Shown one piece after another: positions 1 to 6,380 of a stretch of DNA of 7,308 bases. Positions within the stretch are counted from its first letter, which is position 1. Every line of letters starts with the position of its first letter. The notes under the pieces were generated by a model, which did no database searches, was not told where the DNA came from, and was given only the letters and a program-made list of their open reading frames with translations. The stretch comes from Proteiniphilum sp. (GTDB lineage: Bacteria > Bacteroidota > Bacteroidia > Bacteroidales > Dysgonomonadaceae): assembly GCA_016649795.1 (NCBI GenBank), contig JAENWZ010000108.1:1-7308 (forward strand), written 5' to 3'. The translations under genes were made by a program, and so were the position numbers.

Positions 1-205
1 CACGCTCCTTGGTCACCGGTGCACAGATAAGGCCACGCGCATGTGTCTCCAAAAAGTTGATTTTCTCCGGAGTGATACACTCTGCTGCGATGATCAGATC
101 GCCTTCGTTCTCCCTGTCTTCGTCGTCAACCACAATAATGAAATTGCCATTTCGTATCTCCTCGATGGCTTCCTCTATGGTGTCTAAAGTAAATTTTTCT
201 TGCAT
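1..205 (-). CDS. ribB: 3,4-dihydroxy-2-butanone 4-phosphate synthase (RibB, or RibB half of RibBA), N-terminal fragment
   Basis: The first 68 codons are visible; the rest lies beyond the left window edge. The enzyme converts ribulose 5-phosphate to 3,4-dihydroxy-2-butanone 4-phosphate plus formate, which supplies the four-carbon unit of riboflavin in the cytoplasm. The family signature DDEDRENEGDL is at residues 27-37; its acidic residues form the metal and substrate site. It is followed by IIAAE and a HARGLICAPVT stretch at 55-65, as in RibB and RibBA proteins. The start at 205 gives the expected short N-terminus and leaves 17 bases to the stop of the upstream permease gene, so the two are probably cotranscribed. 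No Shine-Dalgarno sequence is visible; the leader is A/T-rich. Many Bacteroidota carry a RibB-RibA fusion, but the GTP cyclohydrolase II half would be outside the window, so monofunctional and bifunctional forms cannot be told apart. No FMN riboswitch is possible in so short a gap. Confidence 0.92.
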   Translation of the reverse strand, partial: MQEKFTLDTIEEAIEEIRNGNFIIVVDDEDRENEGDLIIAAECITPEKINFLETHARGLICAPVTKER

Positions 206-222
206 TTATCTAAATTTATTTC

Positions 223-2175
223 TTATACTGTTACAACATCACCCGGGGCATGAGCGCCCTCTATTATTTCAATTACTTCACCGCTCAACCGCTGAATAGC
301 CCTCAGATCATTCTTGATCCTTATTTCAAACGGTGTAGATAATAATCTTAACAGAATCCCTACCGGGAACAGGTACATACTTATCCTGGCCAGTGATGAG
401 TTGGCTTTGAAGGGACGTACATTATTGATTAAAACAGGAAACTCTTCCGCCTTCGTCAGCTCCTCCAGCTTGTTGGAGTTGGAAAGCTGATTGAGTACGA
501 TCTCCATACCGCTTTTGATGGAGTGCAGCTCTCTGTCATATTCTCTGTCTGTCCAATATGTTTTATAAGATAAACGATCATATTTATCCATGAACAGATC
601 TATCTCATCAGATAATTCTAGTAAGGAGCTCTTAATCTCTCCGTAATCAGGTCTGTCTATAATCACACTCTTTACCTGGTACTTTCTTTTTTCACGCAGG
701 AAAAACAACCTTTTGAAGAAAACAACATAGGTGTCCGCATTCATGATAACAGAATCGTTCATCGCCTTGTGTGTAAGGAAAATCCCCACAGGCAAAAGGA
801 TGAGTGAGCTGAACCACATCCCGAACCAATGAGCCCATACACCATCACGCGTCATCTTATAACCCACATTCTCAACAATATAATAAATAATAAACAGTGC
901 TACCGATATCACAATGGGAGTACCCAGGCCACCCTTTCTAACAATAGATCCCAGAGGTGCTCCAATAAAAAAGAAGATGAGGCATGTGAAAGGAATGGTG
1001 AATTTACGATGCCATTCTACCCAATGGCGGTTGATGGTCTTCTGTGTTGTAGTCTTGTTGAGTGATCTGAAGAGAAACTCATTGCTGTTATTTTCTGCCT
1101 TCATGAAAGCGCTCTGCAAAATGGAGGACTGCACAGGCAGATCTTTCGATTGTAACAACGTATCAGGTCTGGGTACTTCAATATCCGTCTGCTGTGCGAG
1201 CAGGATGATTGAATCCTTCTCTTCTGCGGGATAACTGTTCCGGAAGGTGAGATAAGAGTTTCTTTTCATCATCTTTCTGTCAATCCTGTTCACACTATCC
1301 ATAATCACAACCATAGAATCGATGGAATTACCTAACTCAGACAGATTCTTGGAGACATAATTGCTCGTTGAACTACCCTGAATAACCTCTTCTCCCATAC
1401 GGTTGAAATTGGCATCATATGAAATCATCATCGTTTTCACATCGAAATTCTCTCTTGCATAGGGAACGAAATCGGACGAACTGCGGGAAGTGGTTCCTTG
1501 AGTGAAATTCTGAAACTGCTGACCACTGTACATGGTAAAAATAAGCATCGTCTTGTCCTCAGTCATGCTCATCCTGGCCGAATCGCAAACAATAACGGTC
1601 ATATTGTTGAAGCCGCTCGCCACGTCATATATTAACACATCATACAACATTCCTGTTTTCTGATCTTTCTTTTCCACATAGAGATTATAACCATCAATCT
1701 CCTTGTAGAAAACACCTTCCGGCACATCCAGTTCAGGTGAAGCCTGACGAATAGATATGAGGAGTGAATAGAATTTGGTCTGTATTTTAGGGATGGCATT
1801 ATTCTGGAAGAAGAAGGCGCCCACACTGATGAAAAGAATGAGTATGATGAGCGGTTTCATGGTTTTCAGCAGAGGTACACCGGCCGATTTAATCGCCAGC
1901 AACTCCAGGTTCTCACCCAAATTACCAAACACCATCAACGATGCCAGCAGGATGGCTAACGGCAATGCCATCGGGATAAGATTCAAAGCTGCGTAAAAGA
2001 ACATCTCCCCGATCACATCCAGACCTAATCCTTTACCTACCATATCCTCTACATATTTCCAGAGAAACTGCATCAACACCAGAAAGAGGCATATGGCAAA
2101 AGTCATCAGAAAAAGCGGGATAAAAGTCGTCAAAACATAGCTGTACAACCGCTTTATGTGGATAAATCTACTCAT
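223..2175 (-). CDS. LptF/LptG (YjgP/YjgQ) family permease, long form with C-terminal extension
   Basis: This is an inner-membrane permease subunit of the Lpt system, which with the ATPase LptB extracts lipopolysaccharide and passes it to the periplasmic bridge. Three hydrophobic segments lie near the N-terminus (about 14-38, 60-83, 106-126) and three later (about 392-412, 418-437, 448-468), the 3+3 layout of the family. Between the second and third helices is a cytoplasmic stretch with GENLELLAIKSAG (87-99), matching the coupling-helix region that contacts LptB. The region between helices 3 and 4 (about 127-391) is periplasmic and much longer than in the roughly 360-residue E. coli proteins, probably a jellyroll plus a polar insert at about 270-385. 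After helix 6 there is an extra segment of about 180 residues (470-650), charged and presumably cytoplasmic, with one hydrophobic patch at about 598-612. Similar long forms are, to my knowledge, common in Bacteroidota. LptF and LptG cannot be separated with confidence, so no symbol is given. A -7 promoter box lies 38 bases upstream; ribB follows after 17 bases. Confidence 0.9.
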   Translation of the reverse strand: MSRFIHIKRLYSYVLTTFIPLFLMTFAICLFLVLMQFLWKYVEDMVGKGLGLDVIGEMFFYAALNLIPMALPLAILLASLMVFGNLGENLELLAIKSAGVPLLKTMKPLIILILFISVGAFFFQNNAIPKIQTKFYSLLISIRQASPELDVPEGVFYKEIDGYNLYVEKKDQKTGMLYDVLIYDVASGFNNMTVIVCDSARMSMTEDKTMLIFTMYSGQQFQNFTQGTTSRSSSDFVPYARENFDVKTMMISYDANFNRMGEEVIQGSSTSNYVSKNLSELGNSIDSMVVIMDSVNRIDRKMMKRNSYLTFRNSYPAEEKDSIILLAQQTDIEVPRPDTLLQSKDLPVQSSILQSAFMKAENNSNEFLFRSLNKTTTQKTINRHWVEWHRKFTIPFTCLIFFFIGAPLGSIVRKGGLGTPIVISVALFIIYYIVENVGYKMTRDGVWAHWFGMWFSSLILLPVGIFLTHKAMNDSVIMNADTYVVFFKRLFFLREKRKYQVKSVIIDRPDYGEIKSSLLELSDEIDLFMDKYDRLSYKTYWTDREYDRELHSIKSGMEIVLNQLSNSNKLEELTKAEEFPVLINNVRPFKANSSLARISMYLFPVGILLRLLSTPFEIRIKNDLRAIQRLSGEVIEIIEGAHAPGDVVTV

Positions 2176-2212
2176 CGGAATCGAACAAAAAGAGAGTCGT
2201 TTAATTTTATGA

Positions 2213-2220
2213 CAAAGATA
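2213..2220 (-). promoter_or_regulatory. Bacteroidota-type -7 box upstream of the LptF-like gene
   Basis: The minus strand reads TATCTTTG, an exact match to the Bacteroidota -7 consensus TAnnTTTG, in the 120-base gap between the START-like gene and the permease gene. It predicts transcription starting about 30 bases before the ATG at 2175. The upstream -33 element (TTTG or TTG) is not well placed: an ATTG sits 15 bases upstream and a TTTG 7 bases upstream, against the usual spacing of about 19. No terminator is visible after the START-like gene, so this would add to read-through rather than replace it. Confidence 0.5.
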
Positions 2221-2295
2221 ATAAAATCAAACGTACAATTGTAGTTTCATAAAGGTAAAGATGATTAAACGTAGCAGCAATAATCAAACATCCGG

Positions 2296-2685
2296 TCAGA
2301 TACCTAACCTTCTTTTCATCTCTTCAACCTCTGTTTCCCATAAAGCGATGGCATCACCTTTGTCATCGGGTTCGGCAAAATCGGTTACCTCAAGTGTCAT
2401 ATCACCCGAAAGATCCAGTTTACGCAGAATGAACTCGAAATAACAATCCTCCTCCTCTTCGTCGATCCACCTGTAGCGGATGTACGACTGTGGTTTCTGG
2501 CCCAGAATAACTGCCTGATTGTAGGATTTTCCCCAGGTGAAGGTATAAATGGTCTCTGATTCATCCATTGAGACCTCGTCGGCAAACCATTCCGAAAGAC
2601 CGTCAATTTGGCTTATCATACGCCATAAACTATTCTGGCTAGCATTTCCCATCAGAAATTCGATATGGAATTTTTCTTTTGACAT
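2296..2685 (-). CDS. START-like domain protein (SRPBCC/AHSA1-like fold), function unknown
   Basis: A complete 129-residue soluble protein with no signal peptide or membrane segment. It resembles the small START-like proteins found in Bacteroidales. It opens with a beta strand (KFHIEFLM, 5-12), continues with a helix-like stretch ending in GLSEWFADEV (29-38), a motif typical of the AHSA1/START helix-grip fold, then alternates strand-like segments (TIYTFTWG 45-52, SYIRYRWID 67-75, CYFEFILRK 81-89, MTLEVTDFAE 96-105), and ends in an amphipathic helix (DAIALWETEVEEMKRRLG). The fold usually encloses a hydrophobic ligand pocket, but nothing here identifies a ligand. An acidic run EEEED at 76-80 is notable. 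The ATG at 2685 fits the family N-terminus; no Shine-Dalgarno sequence is seen. The stop lies 120 bases before the LptF-like gene on the same strand; sharing a transcript with a lipid-transport gene would fit a lipid-binding role, but that is only a guess. Confidence 0.85.
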   Translation of the reverse strand: MSKEKFHIEFLMGNASQNSLWRMISQIDGLSEWFADEVSMDESETIYTFTWGKSYNQAVILGQKPQSYIRYRWIDEEEEDCYFEFILRKLDLSGDMTLEVTDFAEPDDKGDAIALWETEVEEMKRRLGI

Positions 2686-2705
2686 CTATTTTATAAAATC
2701 AGGCT

Positions 2706-2737
2706 CACAATATACAACATTTTTTTTTGATTCCAAT
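2706..2737 (-). promoter_or_regulatory. Possible promoter for the START-like gene
   Basis: On the minus strand an ATTG (2737-2734) is followed after exactly 19 bases by TATATTGTG (2714-2706). The layout matches the Bacteroidota -33 TTTG / -7 TAnnTTTG arrangement in spacing, but the -7 element is one T short of consensus. A run of nine A residues occupies the spacer. It lies about 20 bases upstream of the ATG at 2685. The gene needs its own promoter because a terminator separates it from the gene before it, which supports the call; the sequence match itself is weak. Confidence 0.35.
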
Positions 2738-2758
2738 TATCTAAATTGTATATTAATA

Positions 2759-2776
2759 CCGGTTGTGACCAGCCGG
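2759..2776. repeat. Inverted repeat (short hairpin) in the gap upstream of the START-like gene
   Basis: Plus-strand arms CCGGTTG (2759-2765) and CAGCCGG (2770-2776) enclose the four-base loop TGAC. In RNA from the plus strand all seven positions pair, one as a G-U wobble; in RNA from the minus strand that position becomes a C-A mismatch. No U-tract follows on either side, so it is not a canonical terminator. It is one of three neighbouring inverted repeats. Function unknown. Confidence 0.4.
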
Positions 2777-2782
2777 CTTGTA

Positions 2783-2800
2783 ATGCCTATATGCAGGCAT
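2783..2800. repeat. Perfect 6-bp inverted repeat between two other hairpins
   Basis: Arms ATGCCT (2783-2788) and AGGCAT (2795-2800) are exact reverse complements around a six-base loop. It lies six bases from the flanking hairpin on one side and eight from the arm of the terminator on the other. It lacks a U-tract of its own. It could assist termination, stabilise a 3' end, be an operator, or be chance. Confidence 0.35.
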
Positions 2801-2805
2801 CGAAG

Positions 2806-2840
2806 AAAAAGAGACTGACTCTTTTTTGAGACAGTCTCTT
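2806..2840 (-). terminator. Intrinsic terminator of the NagB-like/PIG-L gene
   Basis: Read on the minus strand, AAGAGACTG (2840-2832) pairs perfectly with CAGTCTCTT (2817-2809). Inside this, after a single T-T mismatch, CTC and GAG add three more pairs around a loop of six A residues. The right arm runs into a U-tract (2810-2806, minus strand). It begins 27 bases after the stop codon at 2867 and fits a Rho-independent terminator for the upstream transporter/NagB-like unit. The plus strand lacks a matching T-tract beyond 2840, so termination is directional. Confidence 0.85.
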
Positions 2841-2866
2841 AGTTATATTTAACAGATCTGAAATTA

Positions 2867-4849
2867 TTAAATCGGAATATACTCCACGAAAGCTTCAATC
2901 GCTTCATAGGATGCCAATCCCAACTTCCAGTACGTATCGGCTGTGGCACGGTTACGCTCTTCCGATCGTTGCCAGAACAACCGCTCATCATCACCAAGGA
3001 AAGGGGCGCTCTCCATCTGCGATTGATGTTTCAGAATAGCATTTCTCTTCTGCCTGAGCTCTTCAGGCGAGAGAGGTACAGCCATTTCTATATGGTCTAT
3101 CTCCCACTCCATCCATGCACCGCGATACATCCATATACGGCAGTCGCGAAACCACTCATCCTCTTTCACCAGGTCTACAGCTCCCAGGATGGCATCGAGA
3201 CATACCTTGTGCGTTCCGTGAGGATCGGCCAAGTCACCTGCAACATAGATCTGGTGCGGTTTGATGGTCTCAATGAAATCTTTTACTATCGTCATATCCT
3301 TTTCGGTGATGGGGTTCTTTTTTATTTTCCCGGTTTCATAAAAAGGAAGATCGAGAAAATGAACATTCTCTTGTGCAAGTCCCACGTATCTGTCGGCAGA
3401 ACGTGCCTCTTCACGGCGTATCCTTCCCTTGATGAACAGGATGTCGGGTGTATCGATATCTTCTCTCGTCTTTTCATGCATGAGATAATGGCGGATACTA
3501 TCATATTTTTCAAGTAACCCCCTATTTTCGGGATTGAATTTCTTGCGCATACTGTTTAATACCGAGATATAACGTATCACCTCCTCATCACCCACAGCGA
3601 TATTCCCCGAGGTCTGATAAGCCACATGAACCTCATGACCCTGGTTTACCAGTCGCTGGAACGTTCCTCCCATCGAGATCACATCATCATCGGGGTGAGG
3701 ACTGAAAATAATCACCCTTTTCGGGTAGGGAATGGCTCTTTCGGGGCGATAGGTGTCATCCGCATCCGGCTTTCCTCCGGGCCAGCCGGTGATAGTATGC
3801 TGCAAATCATTGAATATTTTGATATTCACATTGTAAGCCGATCCGTAGAGTGTGATCAACTCACTCAGGCCATTATCGTTATAATCTTTGTTTGTCAGCT
3901 TCAGGATAGGTTTATCCACTACACCACAGAGCCAGACGATGGCCCTGCGAATCAGTTTACTGGTCCACTCACAATTGGTGACGAGCCAGGGACGACTGAT
4001 ACGGGTAAGCTCCGAAGCAGCTGACAGATCCACATACACCTTTGTTTCGGGATGTGTTTGCAATACTGAACCGGGAACCATCTCGCTCACAGCTCCTTCC
4101 ACTATATCCTTTATACTTTCCGCTTTCTGTTCACTCCAGGCTACAAGTGTGATTTTTTTCGCATTCATCATATTGGAAAGCCCCATTGTGATGGCGCTCA
4201 CCGGCACTTTATCGAGTGATCCGAAGTTGTGCGCTATATCAGCTCGTGAATCACCATCGAGCATCACCAGGCGTGTTTGCGAGTGGAGACTGCTACCGGG
4301 CATATTAAATCCAACGTTTCCTTTACTGCCCAGCCCCAGCAACAAGTAGTCCAGCCCTCCTTTATTATTGAGATCCTGGTCGAACTCCTCGCAGTTTTCG
4401 GCGATAAGATCTTTTTCTGTCGTTGCATCCGGAGAGTAAATATTTTCCGGATCCATATCAATTTGATTCAACAGCACATCTTTCAACATCTGCAGGTTGC
4501 TGAAAGAAAAATCCAGCACAGGGTAAAACTCATAGGTGTTAAAAACAACAAGATTTCTGAAACTAACATTCTGTTCCTTGTGTAGTCTTACCAGCTCCTC
4601 GTAGACAGGCAGCGGTGAAGCACCACCACTTATACCCAACACAAAAGGTTCTCCTTTTTGTTGCTTCAGCATCATTTCATTCACGACATCTTTCGCAATC
4701 TTTTGCGCTGCGCTTTTTGCCACTTCATAAATAGCTACCGGCAGCTTTTCATACCGTGCAAGATTATACTCTTCAAAATCGTTTTCCGGTTTGTAATACT
4801 TTTTAGGAACACGATCAAGCGTAATATGCGAACTCAGATCCAATCTCAT
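2867..4849 (-). CDS. Fusion of glucosamine-6-phosphate deaminase-like domain and PIG-L/LmbE-type deacetylase
   Basis: A 660-residue cytoplasmic protein with no signal peptide. Residues about 35-285 form a NagB-like (6-phosphogluconolactonase/glucosamine-6-phosphate isomerase) domain with a degenerate sugar-phosphate loop VLGISGGASP (70-79), FNTYEF (103-108), GLGSKGNVGFNMPGSSL (172-188) and a late TMGLSNMMNAKKI helix (221-233). Compared with E. coli NagB, the catalytic Asp72, Asp141, His143 and Glu148 positions hold Tyr106, Lys176, Asn178 and Met183, so ordinary deaminase activity is unlikely. A linker region (about 286-375) leads to a PIG-L domain with HPDDD (385-389; His385, Asp387 and Asp388 match the zinc and base residues) and DPHGTH (542-547; His544/His547 match the HxxH motif). 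That half should be an active zinc-dependent de-N-acetylase or related amidohydrolase. Databases tend to label such long proteins nagB; that name is probably misleading. It lies 75 bases after the transporter gene on the same strand and ends in a strong terminator. Substrate unknown. Confidence 0.9.
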   Translation of the reverse strand: MRLDLSSHITLDRVPKKYYKPENDFEEYNLARYEKLPVAIYEVAKSAAQKIAKDVVNEMMLKQQKGEPFVLGISGGASPLPVYEELVRLHKEQNVSFRNLVVFNTYEFYPVLDFSFSNLQMLKDVLLNQIDMDPENIYSPDATTEKDLIAENCEEFDQDLNNKGGLDYLLLGLGSKGNVGFNMPGSSLHSQTRLVMLDGDSRADIAHNFGSLDKVPVSAITMGLSNMMNAKKITLVAWSEQKAESIKDIVEGAVSEMVPGSVLQTHPETKVYVDLSAASELTRISRPWLVTNCEWTSKLIRRAIVWLCGVVDKPILKLTNKDYNDNGLSELITLYGSAYNVNIKIFNDLQHTITGWPGGKPDADDTYRPERAIPYPKRVIIFSPHPDDDVISMGGTFQRLVNQGHEVHVAYQTSGNIAVGDEEVIRYISVLNSMRKKFNPENRGLLEKYDSIRHYLMHEKTREDIDTPDILFIKGRIRREEARSADRYVGLAQENVHFLDLPFYETGKIKKNPITEKDMTIVKDFIETIKPHQIYVAGDLADPHGTHKVCLDAILGAVDLVKEDEWFRDCRIWMYRGAWMEWEIDHIEMAVPLSPEELRQKRNAILKHQSQMESAPFLGDDERLFWQRSEERNRATADTYWKLGLASYEAIEAFVEYIPI

Positions 4850-4890
4850 ACTTATTAGTTATTAAAGCAATTTTTTATTATCTATTATAA

Positions 4891-4904
4891 CACCTTTCGA
4901 GGTG
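4891..4904. other. Small hairpin between transporter and NagB-like gene
   Basis: CACCT (4891-4895) and AGGTG (4900-4904) form a perfect 5-bp stem with a four-base loop (TTCG on plus, CGAA on minus). It lies 20 bases after the transporter stop codon and about 40 bases before the NagB-like start. On the minus strand it is followed by TTATAATAG rather than a U-run, so it may be a weak attenuator, an mRNA-processing or stability element, or chance. No consensus -7 box is seen in this 75-base gap, which favours cotranscription of the two genes. Confidence 0.35.
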
Positions 4905-4924
4905 ACAAGTTTCATTTTTAACAA

Positions 4925-6331
4925 TTAATCATTCTCCGGCATCTCAACCGATGATGCAAGCCTTTTCTGTAGATCCAGTTTGCGGGTAATACGTGCGTAA
5001 AAGAATAATGCGATAGCTGAAACAGCACCGATACCAACGAAGACAAACCAGATATAGTGCGCATTCTGCGTTGCCGCAGCGTAGCTTACCGTGTCCACTA
5101 TCCCTGCATCGTTCATAAATAGTCTGGGATCAGGACAATATTTATCGAGCAGGAATCCCGACAGCCCGAAGGCAAACAGGAAGGAAAAGAAAGAGTGCAG
5201 ATGACTGAATCCCAGGTATAACCCCTCTTCGCCTTTGGGTGCCTGCAGTGAAAAGAACTCCAGGTAACGGGGAGAGATAAAACACTCGGCTATCGCCTGG
5301 AAGGCTATACCCACAATCATCATAAAAGCGATTGGATGCAATCCCAGTATATAGGCCTCTCCAACCTGGTTTCCAAAGGACATGATCAATGCCGACAGAG
5401 GAATGATGATCATACCGATCATCATGGAGGAGATCGCACTACGTTTCCTCATCAGAGAGGTGACCAGGTTGACGAAGACGAAAACAACCAAAGGATTCAC
5501 GTTGGCATACCATCCGGGAGAGGCACTCTCACCTATCATGCGTATCACGTACTTGGGCATGGTGGCATACATCTGACTCTGTATCATCCAGAAACCGCTC
5601 ACGATGATGATCAGCAGCATCAGACGCCCGTTGAGCATCACTTTCACCATTGAACGGCCAATCTCCAGGAAGCTTTTTCCTTTTCCTTCGGTCTTGACAG
5701 ATTTATAGAAAAAATAGACAGCAATAAGTGCCAGGAGAGTCATCGCTGCCGAGAAGTAGTTCAGATAGACCAGACCCTGGTCGCCCATGCTTCTGCGAAG
5801 CGGGTCCACCACCGTCTTACCGGTGAAAGCACCAATATTCACCATCATATAGAAGAGGGAGTAACCGCGTGCCCTGTTCTCCGGGGTCGTTTCACGTGCA
5901 ACCGTGCCGGAAATCACCGATTTGATAAAGGCACCTCCAATCACGACCAAAATCAGCGGAGCAATAATCGACCAGCGCAGATGGCTCTCCTGCAGCCCCA
6001 TGTAGGTGGTGGTCATCTCATAATTCACCAGTCCGGCATTCTCCAACATCGTGGGAAGGATCCCCAAGCCGGCGTAGCCTACTGTAAGCAGTGAGAAAGC
6101 AAGAATGATTGCCGTCCGGAAACCGATCTTATCGGCATAGGCACCGGCGAACAACGGCAACAGATAGAGCATGGCTGAGAATAACCCCGCGATCACACCC
6201 GCCTCAATATCTGAGAATCCCCAGACATTCGACAAATAAAGGGTGATAACGATGAAAACGGCATAGTAGGCCAGTCGTTCAAGCAGTTCAACGAAATTAG
6301 CAACCCAGAAGGGTTTTGAGAATTTAGCCAT
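4925..6331 (-). CDS. POT/PTR2-family major facilitator transporter (proton-coupled peptide transporter-like)
   Basis: A complete 468-residue membrane protein of the major facilitator superfamily. The N-terminal helix carries ExxERxxYY (Glu15, Glu18, Arg19, Tyr22, Tyr23), the proton-coupling signature of the POT family. A motif-A-like GAYADKIGFRT (63-73) follows helix 2. The PTR2-type pattern FYMMVNIGAF (160-169) is in helix 5. FWMIQSQ (247-253) in helix 7 and ECFISPRYLE (349-358) in helix 10, with its conserved Glu, Ser and Pro, also fit POT proteins. About 12 hydrophobic segments are seen. The helix 6-7 loop (about 211-235) is short, so the two extra helices typical of bacterial POTs appear absent. 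Known POTs import di- and tripeptides with protons; substrate here is uncertain, and the neighbouring amino-sugar-type enzyme makes a peptide-sugar conjugate possible (inference). The ATG at 6331 places the ExxER motif at the usual distance; no Shine-Dalgarno sequence is seen. Confidence 0.87.
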   Translation of the reverse strand: MAKFSKPFWVANFVELLERLAYYAVFIVITLYLSNVWGFSDIEAGVIAGLFSAMLYLLPLFAGAYADKIGFRTAIILAFSLLTVGYAGLGILPTMLENAGLVNYEMTTTYMGLQESHLRWSIIAPLILVVIGGAFIKSVISGTVARETTPENRARGYSLFYMMVNIGAFTGKTVVDPLRRSMGDQGLVYLNYFSAAMTLLALIAVYFFYKSVKTEGKGKSFLEIGRSMVKVMLNGRLMLLIIIVSGFWMIQSQMYATMPKYVIRMIGESASPGWYANVNPLVVFVFVNLVTSLMRKRSAISSMMIGMIIIPLSALIMSFGNQVGEAYILGLHPIAFMMIVGIAFQAIAECFISPRYLEFFSLQAPKGEEGLYLGFSHLHSFFSFLFAFGLSGFLLDKYCPDPRLFMNDAGIVDTVSYAAATQNAHYIWFVFVGIGAVSAIALFFYARITRKLDLQKRLASSVEMPEND

Positions 6332-6380
6332 CAGCGTGGTTTTAGTTGTTAAACTTTACTATTAATTTTATTATCGAGAG

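Noticed and set aside
9..299. Plus-strand open frame of 96 codons at the left edge
   Set aside because: It lies across the ribB start and the permease 3' end; the minus strand holds the RibB signature motifs, so this frame is a shadow.
2255..2280. Weak hairpin GATTA/TAATC after the START-like gene
   Set aside because: It has only five A/T-rich pairs with a 13-base loop and no U-tract, so it is not distinguishable from chance.
2969..3517. Long plus-strand open frame (182 codons) opposite the NagB-like/PIG-L gene
   Set aside because: It is fully antisense to a clearly conserved gene, its translation shows no recognisable motif or domain, and it has no promoter box. It is best explained as a shadow of the real frame.
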